Part shown: piece after piece, positions 26,514 through 34,805 of the stretch | Position numbering within the stretch: position 1 is the stretch's first letter | Layout: every line of letters begins with the position of its first letter | Assembly: GCF_003703395.1 (NCBI RefSeq) | Contig: NZ_RDQN01000002.1 | Span: forward strand, 186,001 to 250,000 | Source: Pseudoxanthomonas spadix | Lineage (GTDB): Bacteria; Pseudomonadota; Gammaproteobacteria; Xanthomonadales; Xanthomonadaceae | Reading direction: 5' to 3' | DNA length: 64,000 bases | The notes under the pieces: model-generated | The model's database searches: none | What the model was told of the DNA's origin: nothing | The model's input: the letters and a program-made list of their open reading frames with translations, nothing else | Translations under genes and position numbers: made by a program

Positions 26514-26802
26514 CACCCGGATTCTGCCGCGGTACGTCGTCTACCCCTTCTGATACCGGGCCTGCGCCTTTGCGCTGAACCCCGGTGGCCGCGCGCTTGC
26601 CTGCTCGATCGGCAGGCACCCAACGGGTGCGGGTTGCTTGGGTCGGGCCACAAGCAGGGCAAACAGCCGGGCCCACAGCGGGCCCGGCATTGCAGGCATG
26701 ACCGCCGTCAGCCGAGGGCCATCAATCCTGCGGCATCTTCAGATCGTACTGGGCCGGCGGCGTCCCACCTGCCAGGTGGCGCACGAAATAGTCCCAGCGA
26801 CG
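26514..26802. repeat. 290-bp direct repeat, copy B (right border of the 6.5-kb segment)
   Basis: The second copy of 19747-20036, offset by 6767 bp. It begins with the last 40 bases of the oxygenase beta gene (a stray 12-codon tail and stop) and runs into the true 3' end of the peptidase gene. The differences from copy A are a T/C, a C/G and one missing A in an A-run. High identity implies a recent event or ongoing gene conversion. Confidence 0.95.
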
Positions 26803-29040
26803 GCGCGCCACGTAGGCAGTCAGCGAGCCATAGCCGTGGCGCGCATTGGGGATCATCAGCATGTCGAAGTCCTTGTTGGCCTTGATCAGCGCCTCGGCCA
26901 CCAGCAGCGACAGGTACGGCGGCACGTTATCGTCCAGGGTGCCGTGGACCAGCATCAGGTGGCCCTTGAGGTTGCCGGCCAGGGACTGGTTGGCCTGGCT
27001 GTCGTAGTTGCTCTTGCCGTCCTTTTCGATCAGTTCGCCCTGGTAGCGCTCGGCCCAGTCATCCTCGTAGCCGCGGTTGTCGTGGTTGCCGCTTTCCGAC
27101 CAGGCCACCTTGAAGAACTCCGGATAGCGCAGGATGGCCGCGGTGGAGGCATTGCCGCCGCCGGAGTGGCCCCAGATGCCGGCGCGTGAGAGGTCGATCC
27201 ACGGATGGCGCGCGGCCAGTTCCTTCATACCCGCCACCTGGTCGGGCAGCGTGTTGTCGGCCATGTCGCCATACCAGGCATCGTGGAAGGACTTGGAGCG
27301 CCACGGCGTACCCATGCCGTCAATGGCCACCACGATGAAGCCCAGTTCGGCCAGCGACTGATTGTCGACATGGGTGGCCAAAAAGCTGCGGCCGCGCACC
27401 GAGCCGGTCTGCGGGCCGGGGTAGATGTAGTTGACGATCGGGTACTTTTTGGACGGATCGAAGTTGGAGGGCTTGAACATCACCCCGTACAGCTCGGTCC
27501 TGCCGTCGCGCGCCTTGACCGTGAACGGCACCGGCGGCACCCAGCCGGCAGCCTTGAGGCGGGTGATGTCGGCGCGGGCGACTTCGGAGACCCCGGTCCC
27601 GTCGGCCGCGCTGCGCAGCAGCGTCACCGGCGGCACGGTGGTGGTCGAATAGGCATCGACGAACAGCTTGCCGTCCGGGGACAGCGACACGGTGTGGTCA
27701 CTGGGTTCAGGCGTGAGCAGGATCGGCGCGCCACCGTCCAGGCTGGCTTTCCAGAACTGCTGGTAGTACGGGTTGATGCCGGGGGTATGGCCGACGCCGC
27801 GGAACCACACGGTGCGCGAAACCGGATCGACCTTGAGCAACTCGGTGACGTTGCCTTCGCCGGTGGTGATGGCGTGCTTGAGCTGGCCGGTGGTCAGGTC
27901 GTACAGGTAGAGCTGGCCCCAGTCGGAGCGTTCGGAAAACCAGACCGCCTCGTTGGTCTGCGGCAGGTAGGCCCAGCTGGCCGTGCCGTTGCCGCTTTCG
28001 TACTGGGTCTTGACGTGCTCGGAGAACACCGTGCGCACCTGGCCGGTGGCCGCATCGGCGATCCGGAACCAGGCATCCTTGTGGAAGCGCGAGGTGGAGA
28101 CGAAGGCCAGCGTCTTGCTGTCCGGTGCCCACTTCACATCGTCCCAGCCGCCATCCGGGCCGCAACTGATGTCATCGCACAGCGTGGAACGATGCTGGTC
28201 CGGGGCCATCTTCAGCCGGATGACCTTTCTGGTGGGCACCTCGATCACCACCCGCTCGATCATGGTCACCTCCTTGTCGCCGGGCAACGGATATTTCCAT
28301 GACTCCAGCTTCGGGTGGCCCACCTGGGTGTTGACCAGATACATCTGCCCGGTCTTGCGCTGGTCCTGCTGGAAGGTGGCGATCCTGTTCGAATCCGGCG
28401 ACCACTCCACGATCGCCTTATCGGTGTGCTTCCAGCCGGCGTTGTCGGTGGCGTAGCCGTAATCCTGGACCCCGTCGGTGGTCAGCTGGGTCTCGGCGCC
28501 GGTGGCCAGCTCGCGCACCCACAGGTTCCAGTCGCGAACGAACGCCTCGGACCGCTTGTCCGGGGACAGCGCGCCGGGCTCCGGATTGGCCTTGGCGTAG
28601 ACCTTGGCGCAGCGGGCATTGGCATCGCAGACCACCTGGGTGTCACGCACGGTGAAGCGGTAACGGCGATCGGCGGTCAGCGCGATCTTGCCCAGGCCCA
28701 GCTTCTCGGCCTTGATCGGCTTGTCGCCTGTGGCCAGCAGGGTGTTCAGCGCAGCCGCCAGCGCCTGCGCGTCGAACAACGGCGCGGTCCTGCCGGTGGC
28801 CACGTCGGTCTGCAGCAGGCGGTCGCCGCTGGCGTCGTGGTCGGTGTAGACAAAGTGGCTTGCATCCAGCCAGGTCACCCGGGTCACGGCGTGGTCGACC
28901 AGCGGCTGGGCGAACAGCAGCCTGTCGGCCCGGGCATAGTCGGCCTGGCTCACGGTCGGCGTCTGCGCGTAGACGCCGAGCGACAGCGCGGCCAGCAACA
29001 GGGCGCACAACAGGCGCGGCGTGCGGGTATTCAGGAGCAT
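26722..29040 (-). CDS. S9B dipeptidyl peptidase IV-type serine protease, exported
   Basis: A 772-residue exported enzyme with a signal peptide (cut after VYA, residue 25), an N-terminal beta-propeller (DPPIV_N) and a C-terminal alpha/beta-hydrolase peptidase domain. The catalytic residues are Ser626 in WGHSGGG, Asp703 in GTLDDNVPP and His735 in NARHGYGS. The family removes X-Pro or X-Ala dipeptides from peptide N-termini in the periplasm. The start is the methionine at MLLNTRTPRLL; the open frame extends upstream without a signal. Its last 81 bases are duplicated at 19956-20036. Composition is like the core genome, so the accessory genes have inserted around it. Confidence 0.92.
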   Translation of the reverse strand: MLLNTRTPRLLCALLLAALSLGVYAQTPTVSQADYARADRLLFAQPLVDHAVTRVTWLDASHFVYTDHDASGDRLLQTDVATGRTAPLFDAQALAAALNTLLATGDKPIKAEKLGLGKIALTADRRYRFTVRDTQVVCDANARCAKVYAKANPEPGALSPDKRSEAFVRDWNLWVRELATGAETQLTTDGVQDYGYATDNAGWKHTDKAIVEWSPDSNRIATFQQDQRKTGQMYLVNTQVGHPKLESWKYPLPGDKEVTMIERVVIEVPTRKVIRLKMAPDQHRSTLCDDISCGPDGGWDDVKWAPDSKTLAFVSTSRFHKDAWFRIADAATGQVRTVFSEHVKTQYESGNGTASWAYLPQTNEAVWFSERSDWGQLYLYDLTTGQLKHAITTGEGNVTELLKVDPVSRTVWFRGVGHTPGINPYYQQFWKASLDGGAPILLTPEPSDHTVSLSPDGKLFVDAYSTTTVPPVTLLRSAADGTGVSEVARADITRLKAAGWVPPVPFTVKARDGRTELYGVMFKPSNFDPSKKYPIVNYIYPGPQTGSVRGRSFLATHVDNQSLAELGFIVVAIDGMGTPWRSKSFHDAWYGDMADNTLPDQVAGMKELAARHPWIDLSRAGIWGHSGGGNASTAAILRYPEFFKVAWSESGNHDNRGYEDDWAERYQGELIEKDGKSNYDSQANQSLAGNLKGHLMLVHGTLDDNVPPYLSLLVAEALIKANKDFDMLMIPNARHGYGSLTAYVARRRWDYFVRHLAGGTPPAQYDLKMPQD

Positions 29041-29466
29041 GGAGATTCCCCAGGCGAAGATGGGACACGCCGGCGTGGACCAGCGCGTTTGCGAACGGCC
29101 GATCGTACCGCCGCCGCGTCCCGGCTTCCCCTGCCAGAGGTCCCGCTCGGGGTTGCGCAACGCCTGGGCGCACGGGTCTGGCTCCAGACGACAGCCGGCA
29201 GCGTCGCCACTGGTGATCAGCATGGCGTCCTGCGTCGTCGGGTGACGCCGGCGCGTTTGCTTACTGCTGCATGCCTGCCCTGGAACCGCTGGATCCCGCC
29301 ACGGTCACCGAGCTCTACCGCTTCGCAATGCTGCTGGCGCCGGGCCGCTGTTCTCAAGCATGGCGCTGTCAGAGCGCGTGCCCAGCCGGCCACCGTTGGA
29401 TCGGTGGCCACCTTTCATTCTCGAAACCCACTGGTACGGGGCTGAAAGCCCGACGGCCGCTCAGGA
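29041..29466. other. 426-bp gap at the border of catabolic cluster A
   Basis: Upstream region of the peptidase gene on the minus strand. On the plus strand a frame opens at 29271 with MPALEPLDPATVTELYRFAM and then loses coherent composition after about residue 26. It could be the 5' stub of a gene cut by insertion of cluster A (see the separate entry). Nothing else is recognised. Confidence 0.4.
29271..29345 (+). pseudogene. possible 5' stub of a truncated gene (sigma-factor-like start)
   Basis: The first 25 residues, ending in LYRFAMLLAPG, resemble the start of ECF-type sigma factors (…LYRFALxL…), after which the frame becomes Arg/Ser/Pro-rich and unlike protein. The likely breakpoint is close to 29345, just before cluster A starts at 29467. 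The family call rests on a very short stretch and is weak. Confidence 0.22.
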
Positions 29467-30270
29467 TCAGGGCGCCAATTTGCCACCCGCATTCGCCAGG
29501 GAACCGCCATCCACTGGCAGCGAATAACCTGTGATGTAAGAAGAATAATCTGAAGCGAGAAAGAGAAAGCCCTCGGCCACATCCTCAGGCTTGCCCAAGC
29601 CCATGGGCATTCCAGGGCCAAGCATGCCCTCGATCATGGCCATATCCTTGACCCCATGTTCCTCCAGGGTATTGAGCGAGCCCTGGGTGACAGTAAATCC
29701 TGGCGCCACCGCGTTGACGCGAATGCCCTGGGGGGAGTGAAGGGTTGCGGTTGACCGAACCAGCAGCTCCACCGCAGCCTTCGCCGAACCATAGGCAGGC
29801 ATCATTGCCGGATGCGTCATTGATCCATAATCTCCAAAATGCGAGGACGAGGTGGCAATCAGGCTTCCAGCTCCTTGCTTCTGCATGTAGGGAATGACCG
29901 CCTGAAACGCAAACAGCGTGCCGGTCGCCATCACGGCATACTGCCGCTCCCAATCGGACTGGGTCATCTCCATGACCGTCATTCCGGTACTCACGAAGGG
30001 CGTGACCACCAGGACATCGATACCTCCAAGTTTTCCTGCGACTTCATCAACGGCTCCGCTCACGGACGCCTTCTTGGTCACATCAACGCCAACAAAGCAA
30101 CTGCCCCCACCCAACGCCGAAATCTGGGCTGCCGTTGCCTCGGCGCCACTGGTGTCGATGTCAGCAACGGCGACCTTGGCTCCCTCGCGGGCAAAGAGCT
30201 TGGCGGTTTCCCGGCCGATTCCCGAAGCGGCGCCAATGACCAATGCGCGTTTTCCATCCAATAAACCCAT
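29467..30270 (-). CDS. short-chain dehydrogenase/reductase (cluster A)
   Basis: A 267-residue classical SDR. The cofactor motif is GAASGIG near the N-terminus; the catalytic Ser and YGSAK (Tyr/Lys) lie in the middle; VNAVAPGF and ITGYSLPVDGG finish the fold. SDRs of this type act as NAD(P)-dependent alcohol or cis-dihydrodiol dehydrogenases. The start MGLLDGKRAL is fixed by GAGGGGG just upstream. It is the last gene of cluster A and is separated by 13 bp from another SDR gene that lacks the catalytic tyrosine, so the pair may form a heteromer (inference). Confidence 0.85.
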   Translation of the reverse strand: MGLLDGKRALVIGAASGIGRETAKLFAREGAKVAVADIDTSGAEATAAQISALGGGSCFVGVDVTKKASVSGAVDEVAGKLGGIDVLVVTPFVSTGMTVMEMTQSDWERQYAVMATGTLFAFQAVIPYMQKQGAGSLIATSSSHFGDYGSMTHPAMMPAYGSAKAAVELLVRSTATLHSPQGIRVNAVAPGFTVTQGSLNTLEEHGVKDMAMIEGMLGPGMPMGLGKPEDVAEGFLFLASDYSSYITGYSLPVDGGSLANAGGKLAP

Positions 30271-30283
30271 GGTGTCCCCCTCA

Positions 30284-31006
30284 TTAAGTCCACAAAAGGC
30301 CGCCATCGACCAGAACAGTGGCGCCGGTTATCGTACGGGCGTGATCAGAGGCCAGGAACGCGACCACCTTGCCTACTTCATCGGGGCTCCCACCACGTCG
30401 CAGGGCCACCCGTCCGACCGCGCGATCGAACGCGGCCGAGGGATCATCGGTACCCACCACCGTGGCCCGCCTTGCCGCAATGTCACGCATATGGGGCGTA
30501 TCGATCAGCCCCACACACGCCAAGTTTGCGCGAAACCCCCGCTTGGCCCCACTCAGTGCCAGTGCCTTGGTGAGCGGCCCCAAGATCGCCTTGGACGCAC
30601 CGGTCAAGCCCACCTCGGGGCTGGTTGCCATCGCCCACAGACACCCCAGGCTACAGAGACTCCCTTTTCCTGCGATTCGCCGCGCACTCTCCTGGGCGAT
30701 CACCACCGCCGCAGTCGAATTAACAGCGGTCAACTCATCCCACACCGCCTTGTCAGCGTCCTCAGGCTTACCCACCCACCAGTAAGTGACCGCATTGATC
30801 ACATCGTCAATGCCGCCAAGGTACTCGGCCGCCTGATCAAAAATTCCGGCCACTTCTGCGGGTTTGTAGTGGTACGCAGTGTTCCCACCAGGACCGGCAA
30901 CGAACACACGGGCACCCTCCTTCGTCAGACGTCCTACCACCGCCTGTCCCAGGCCGTCGTCCCCTATGAATGCGAGGACGCGATGACCATCCAGTAAACC
31001 GGGCAT
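30284..31006 (-). CDS. SDR-fold protein lacking the catalytic tyrosine (cluster A)
   Basis: A 240-residue SDR homologue starting MPGLLDGHRVLAFIGDDGLG. The TGxxxGxG cofactor motif is altered to IGDDGLGQ. At the YxxxK site the sequence is TGASK, with Thr135 instead of Tyr and Lys139 kept. The end ITGATVLVDGGLLW is typical of the fold. A functional SDR reductase normally needs the Tyr, so this is either a non-catalytic partner of the adjacent SDR or an enzyme with changed chemistry. GGAGAGAGAAGA precedes the start. It lies 38 bp downstream of the outer-membrane transporter gene. Confidence 0.78.
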   Translation of the reverse strand: MPGLLDGHRVLAFIGDDGLGQAVVGRLTKEGARVFVAGPGGNTAYHYKPAEVAGIFDQAAEYLGGIDDVINAVTYWWVGKPEDADKAVWDELTAVNSTAAVVIAQESARRIAGKGSLCSLGCLWAMATSPEVGLTGASKAILGPLTKALALSGAKRGFRANLACVGLIDTPHMRDIAARRATVVGTDDPSAAFDRAVGRVALRRGGSPDEVGKVVAFLASDHARTITGATVLVDGGLLWT

Positions 31007-31044
31007 TCTTCTCTCTCCATTGTTATTAAGGTTCGCCGGCATCC

Positions 31045-31962
31045 TTAGAAAATATACCCAATCTGAAACCACAGCGGATCGGACTCGCTTCTGTTCCGCG
31101 CGCTCACCTCGTTGTTGTATTTAAGAACGGCAGAAACCTTCTCGCTGAAGTCATAGCGAACCGAGGCCCCCAGACCGGTAGCGCGGGTTTGACCACCTCC
31201 TTCGATCCTCACACCGGGAAGCTTGTCGTCGCTCAGCTGCTTTATGTAGTATGGCGAAAATCCGAAATGCAGCTTCGGATTGGAGGTGGGAGTATACTCC
31301 ACGCTCGGGTGAATGAAGAATACATCGCCACTCTTATATAACGTCTCGTCATTTCGCTCCAGAGGGAATTCAATGCCGGTCGTGGCCGAGGTTGACCAAT
31401 TCCTGTTTATGAACCACGTATAGCTGTAAAGCGGCGTTATGGCGTTGTAGTTCTGATGAACATTAGCCAGCCGGCGAGAATCATAGCCGCCACTCTTGAT
31501 GAAAATATCGACAAAGAACGAGGAGAAGAACGTATTTGATGGATTCACGTAGTTGACGTGGATCGGCTCCAGATCTATCGCACCGATACCTGTATCGGTG
31601 TCCGACATGCCCATGATCGAGGTCTTCGACCTGACGATCGGCACATTGAAGGCCGAGGAAATTGTCCATCCCCCATTGCTATAATTCCAAGTATGGATAG
31701 TTCGAAATGCCCCGACGAACGTCGTGTTCTCGAAGTCCGGAATTCCGCTGTCGCCCTTATCATTGATGTACTTGGTTGACTTGTCATAGAAATAATAATT
31801 GAGCAACACGGTACCGCCTGGCCTGGGCAATATGCCATCCAGAATGCCGTTGACACCAATCGGGTAGTTCGTCAATCCCAGCTCGGTGGCGCATGCCGCG
31901 TGCGAAAAGCTGGCGGCCAAGGCAAAGTAAATAGAACGAGCAAGTTTCCTGCTGCTTTTCAT
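31045..31962 (-). CDS. outer-membrane transporter of the MetA-pathway phenol degradation family
   Basis: A 305-residue exported beta-barrel protein with a signal peptide cut near residue 25 (SHAACA/TELG). It has many alternating aromatic strands (VLLNYYFYDKSTKY, HFGFSPYYIKQL) and ends in WFQIGYIF, with the terminal Phe needed for BAM-dependent outer-membrane insertion. This pattern matches the Phenol_MetA_deg family found in aromatic catabolic clusters, thought to bring hydrophobic aromatics across the outer membrane. GC content is clearly lower than in the surrounding genome, which suggests transfer. Placed between an SDR and a C-C hydrolase gene, it probably supplies the substrate of cluster A. 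Confidence 0.72.
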   Translation of the reverse strand: MKSSRKLARSIYFALAASFSHAACATELGLTNYPIGVNGILDGILPRPGGTVLLNYYFYDKSTKYINDKGDSGIPDFENTTFVGAFRTIHTWNYSNGGWTISSAFNVPIVRSKTSIMGMSDTDTGIGAIDLEPIHVNYVNPSNTFFSSFFVDIFIKSGGYDSRRLANVHQNYNAITPLYSYTWFINRNWSTSATTGIEFPLERNDETLYKSGDVFFIHPSVEYTPTSNPKLHFGFSPYYIKQLSDDKLPGVRIEGGGQTRATGLGASVRYDFSEKVSAVLKYNNEVSARNRSESDPLWFQIGYIF

Positions 31963-32095
31963 CGCTATCTCCCCGTATTGTATTTGATGTGGCTTTCATC
32001 GTTTCGCTATCTAATCAATTCTTCCAGAAAGTAAGAATTGGCACCCTCCCGAGTGGCTAACGAAGCTCGACCGCCGGTCCTCGCGCAACGAAACG

Positions 32096-32974
32096 TCAGC
32101 GGAGGAAGTCGATAACCATGTTGTTGACCAGCTCCGGCTGGTCGGTCTGGCACTGGTGTCCGGCACCAGCGATATATTCAAAAGGAATGTTGGGAAGAAG
32201 CTTTTCCAGTTCATGCCCCATCTGCACTGGAGCAAAGCTGTCATCAACGCCCCAGATGAACTTCGAAGGCACTTTGAGCTTTGGCAGTGAATCGATCAGA
32301 CTGAAGCGATCCCACAACTTGGGATCATTTCGCATGCGCTCCTGGTAGGCGTGAAACGCCTGGAGGGACTCCCGAATGCCAGGCCGATTGGCAGCTTCGT
32401 GACGTGACCTCACCAAGTTATCGCTGACCTTGGACGGATCACTGATGATTGCAACCAAGAACCGGCGCATCGCCTCTTCAGTGAAGTCGTAGCTCACCAG
32501 GGCCTGAAACGCCGCGTTATTGCCACCGTCCGGCCGGGGTAACCCCATGGACATGGCGATCGTGGCACTTCCAATGAAAAAGCATTTACGCACCTTTTCA
32601 GGATGGTCTATCGCATATTTTGCGGCGACATAGGCTCCCTGGGAGTTACCAACCATATGCACATCGTCGAGACACAAGGCGTCGATAAAGTCCCGAACAT
32701 GGTCGACCAGGCTCTGATGGCCCAGCACCGGCCACGCGTGCGGCCTGGCATCAGTCAAACCCATGGATATCTGATCTGGCGCAAAAACACGAAATCCGGC
32801 TTTCGCCAGCGCTGGCAGCATGAATCGCCATCCTGCTTCACCTGACGAACCAGGGCCGCCGCCATGACAGAGGATAACTACCGGCCCCTCGGTCCCGGCC
32901 CACGAATAATGCGTCCTTACTCCATTAGCCAAAACCCAACCATCATAATATCCTTCACCCAGTCTCATCGCCAT
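32096..32974 (-). CDS. meta-cleavage product (C-C bond) hydrolase, alpha/beta-hydrolase fold
   Basis: A 292-residue alpha/beta hydrolase with HGGGPGSSG oxyanion-hole loop, GNSQG nucleophile elbow (Ser111), Asp244 or Asp245 in WGVDDSFAP and His273 in GAGHQC. The HGGGPG motif is a mark of MhpC/BphD/TodF-type hydrolases, which cleave the C-C bond of ring-fission products to a 2-hydroxydienoate and an acid. The neighbouring LigB-type extradiol enzyme gene would make such a product. The gene is separated from its neighbours by 133 and 268 bp gaps. Confidence 0.85.
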   Translation of the reverse strand: MAMRLGEGYYDGWVLANGVRTHYSWAGTEGPVVILCHGGGPGSSGEAGWRFMLPALAKAGFRVFAPDQISMGLTDARPHAWPVLGHQSLVDHVRDFIDALCLDDVHMVGNSQGAYVAAKYAIDHPEKVRKCFFIGSATIAMSMGLPRPDGGNNAAFQALVSYDFTEEAMRRFLVAIISDPSKVSDNLVRSRHEAANRPGIRESLQAFHAYQERMRNDPKLWDRFSLIDSLPKLKVPSKFIWGVDDSFAPVQMGHELEKLLPNIPFEYIAGAGHQCQTDQPELVNNMVIDFLR

Positions 32975-33242
32975 CTCCTGTCATTTGAGCCATAAATAGT
33001 TAAAATTTCTCAGCGCTAAGCTGCACACGCCGGATTCCTCGCCGTCGGCAAGCGCACCTGCGTTTCCTGTTTTAGGGAGCCGGCCCCTCGTGCGCATCTG
33101 CACGTGCAGGCCCACTTCCACGCGCGGTGACGAGGAGAGCCAAGCGCCAATATAATTACCTGAGGACAATCTCCGCCGGCGTAACGTGCAATCGCCCCTG
33201 CATCATCAGCGCCGCGCATGGGCGGAACACTAATTCAAGGCT

Positions 33243-34205
33243 TCATGCAGAAACGATGTCCTGCTCGTTCCACCTGGCGACACACATTGCCATTATTGCC
33301 CGGTAGAAAGGCTCATAAGCCAGCACGTCGGCTTTCGCCCCTTGAACAGCGCCAAGCAGAATTATCCAAGTGCGCAATTCGAGATCGCCGTTGTCAAGTA
33401 AATCATCATTGGTGAATTCGGAGAGCTTCTTTCCCTCGCCTGCCGACAGATACTCAAGCATCTTGCGGTCGAATTCCTCACTGATGTGCCCATAGCCAAA
33501 CGGCCCTTCATATGCGGCATAAGGGTACCCTGCAGAGAAATGCGACAGCCCACCAGATGCATATATCGCGACCCGCTTTCCCTGCATTCGTTCGCTGATG
33601 ATATTGGATAGCGCCTGACCAAACGCATAGCAGCGCGCCGGGCTCGGCGCAGGCCAGTGAATGCCATTGACGAACAGCGGGATGATCGGAATGTCGGCAT
33701 CCGGCACCAGCACGCGATTAAGCGGCTCAGCATGCGCGTGAGAGCGCAACTGATCGTTGGCAAAGCGCTCGGAAAAGGATACGTCGAAGTCTTTCTCCAG
33801 AAGTCCTTCCAACAGTATTTGAGCAGCCGCCTGATCACATTTGTAGAGCTTCTCTTCTTTCCTTCCCCGGTCGAAGACCTTTACCTCTTTGCCCGTATAG
33901 ATGGCGAACTGCGGGATGTTTTCAACCGTGTAGTTTTCGTTCTGATCATCGCCAATGACAAGGAGCACATCGGGACGCGAATCCACCAGCGCCCGTCGCA
34001 TCGCGCTCAACCCATCCCTAATTCGCCCATACCTGACCTCATTGCTGACTGGGTCTTCGTTGTCCATCCTTGGGTTTACCGGGGGCTTTTCACCATACAG
34101 CTGGGCGTAATACTCTCGATTTTTTTCCCGAAACTCATCCCATTTATCCGGCTCCACCAGCGTGAACGCATGCGATGATGCCAGTGCCGTAACTATTTTG
34201 CCCAT
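33243..34205 (-). CDS. class III extradiol ring-cleavage dioxygenase, LigB superfamily
   Basis: A 320-residue LigB-fold protein starting MGKIVTALASSHAF, where His12 corresponds to the first iron ligand of the family. At the position where LigB and MhpB have an NDH motif, this protein reads IGDDQNENY, so the second expected His ligand is not obvious. Further conserved histidines are in SHAHAEP (156, 158), GIHWP (183) and GLSHF (222). The family opens catecholic rings next to the two hydroxyls. Genomic context (oxygenase alpha/beta, hydrolase) supports that role. The start at 34205 follows a GGGAGG site; the longer frame upstream was rejected. Confidence 0.75.
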   Translation of the reverse strand: MGKIVTALASSHAFTLVEPDKWDEFREKNREYYAQLYGEKPPVNPRMDNEDPVSNEVRYGRIRDGLSAMRRALVDSRPDVLLVIGDDQNENYTVENIPQFAIYTGKEVKVFDRGRKEEKLYKCDQAAAQILLEGLLEKDFDVSFSERFANDQLRSHAHAEPLNRVLVPDADIPIIPLFVNGIHWPAPSPARCYAFGQALSNIISERMQGKRVAIYASGGLSHFSAGYPYAAYEGPFGYGHISEEFDRKMLEYLSAGEGKKLSEFTNDDLLDNGDLELRTWIILLGAVQGAKADVLAYEPFYRAIMAMCVARWNEQDIVSA

Positions 34206-34267
34206 GTGACCTCCCGTACTGTTACATGACTGGGCGGGAAAGAAGGTGCACTGCACCTTCTTCCTCG

Positions 34268-34780
34268 TTAGAGAAATATCCCCAATGTGCGCGGGAGCAC
34301 CGAGCTGAGCAAAATGACGTTGCGCTCAGCCAACAGCCATTGATCATCTACCCGACGCATCCTGTCTTCACGCCTGGCGCGCCACACGGTCTCCATATCA
34401 CCATGGCGTATCTGCGTGGTTTGTATATGGGAATATGCCAGCAACTCATTCTCGGCAGGCGCCGGCTCGACAAGCACATTGGTAACGATGCGTTGGGTCA
34501 CCGATACGGGCGTCTCGCTGTGCTGGATGCCCGACTCGAACTGGGTGAGCCTCATCTCGATAAACATGCGGTCATGGTCAACGTAAACCGCAGAAGGCGT
34601 GTCATCCCTGTACTGCTCGACTCGCCCGTACACCCTTTCTATGACCGGGATACGGTAACGGATGTCCTCGGTGAGAAGAGCAAACCAATCGCGGACCCTA
34701 TAAGTGTCGAGCAAGCGGGCTTCTCGATACAAGAACTGTTCGATCTGCCATTGTGTCTCAATCGTTGACGCGTCAATCAT
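34268..34780 (-). CDS. aromatic-ring-hydroxylating dioxygenase, beta subunit (cluster A)
   Basis: A 170-residue small subunit of the NTF2-like fold: WQIEQFLYREARLLDTYRVRDWFALL at the start, IRYRIPVIERVYGRVE, and a final NVILLSSVLPRTLGIFL strand. It pairs with the alpha subunit encoded 25 bp upstream. It differs from the other two beta subunits in the window at most positions, so the three pairs were acquired or diverged independently. Confidence 0.86.
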   Translation of the reverse strand: MIDASTIETQWQIEQFLYREARLLDTYRVRDWFALLTEDIRYRIPVIERVYGRVEQYRDDTPSAVYVDHDRMFIEMRLTQFESGIQHSETPVSVTQRIVTNVLVEPAPAENELLAYSHIQTTQIRHGDMETVWRARREDRMRRVDDQWLLAERNVILLSSVLPRTLGIFL

Positions 34781-34805
34781 ACATTTACTCTCCTGGGCGC
34801 TGGTT

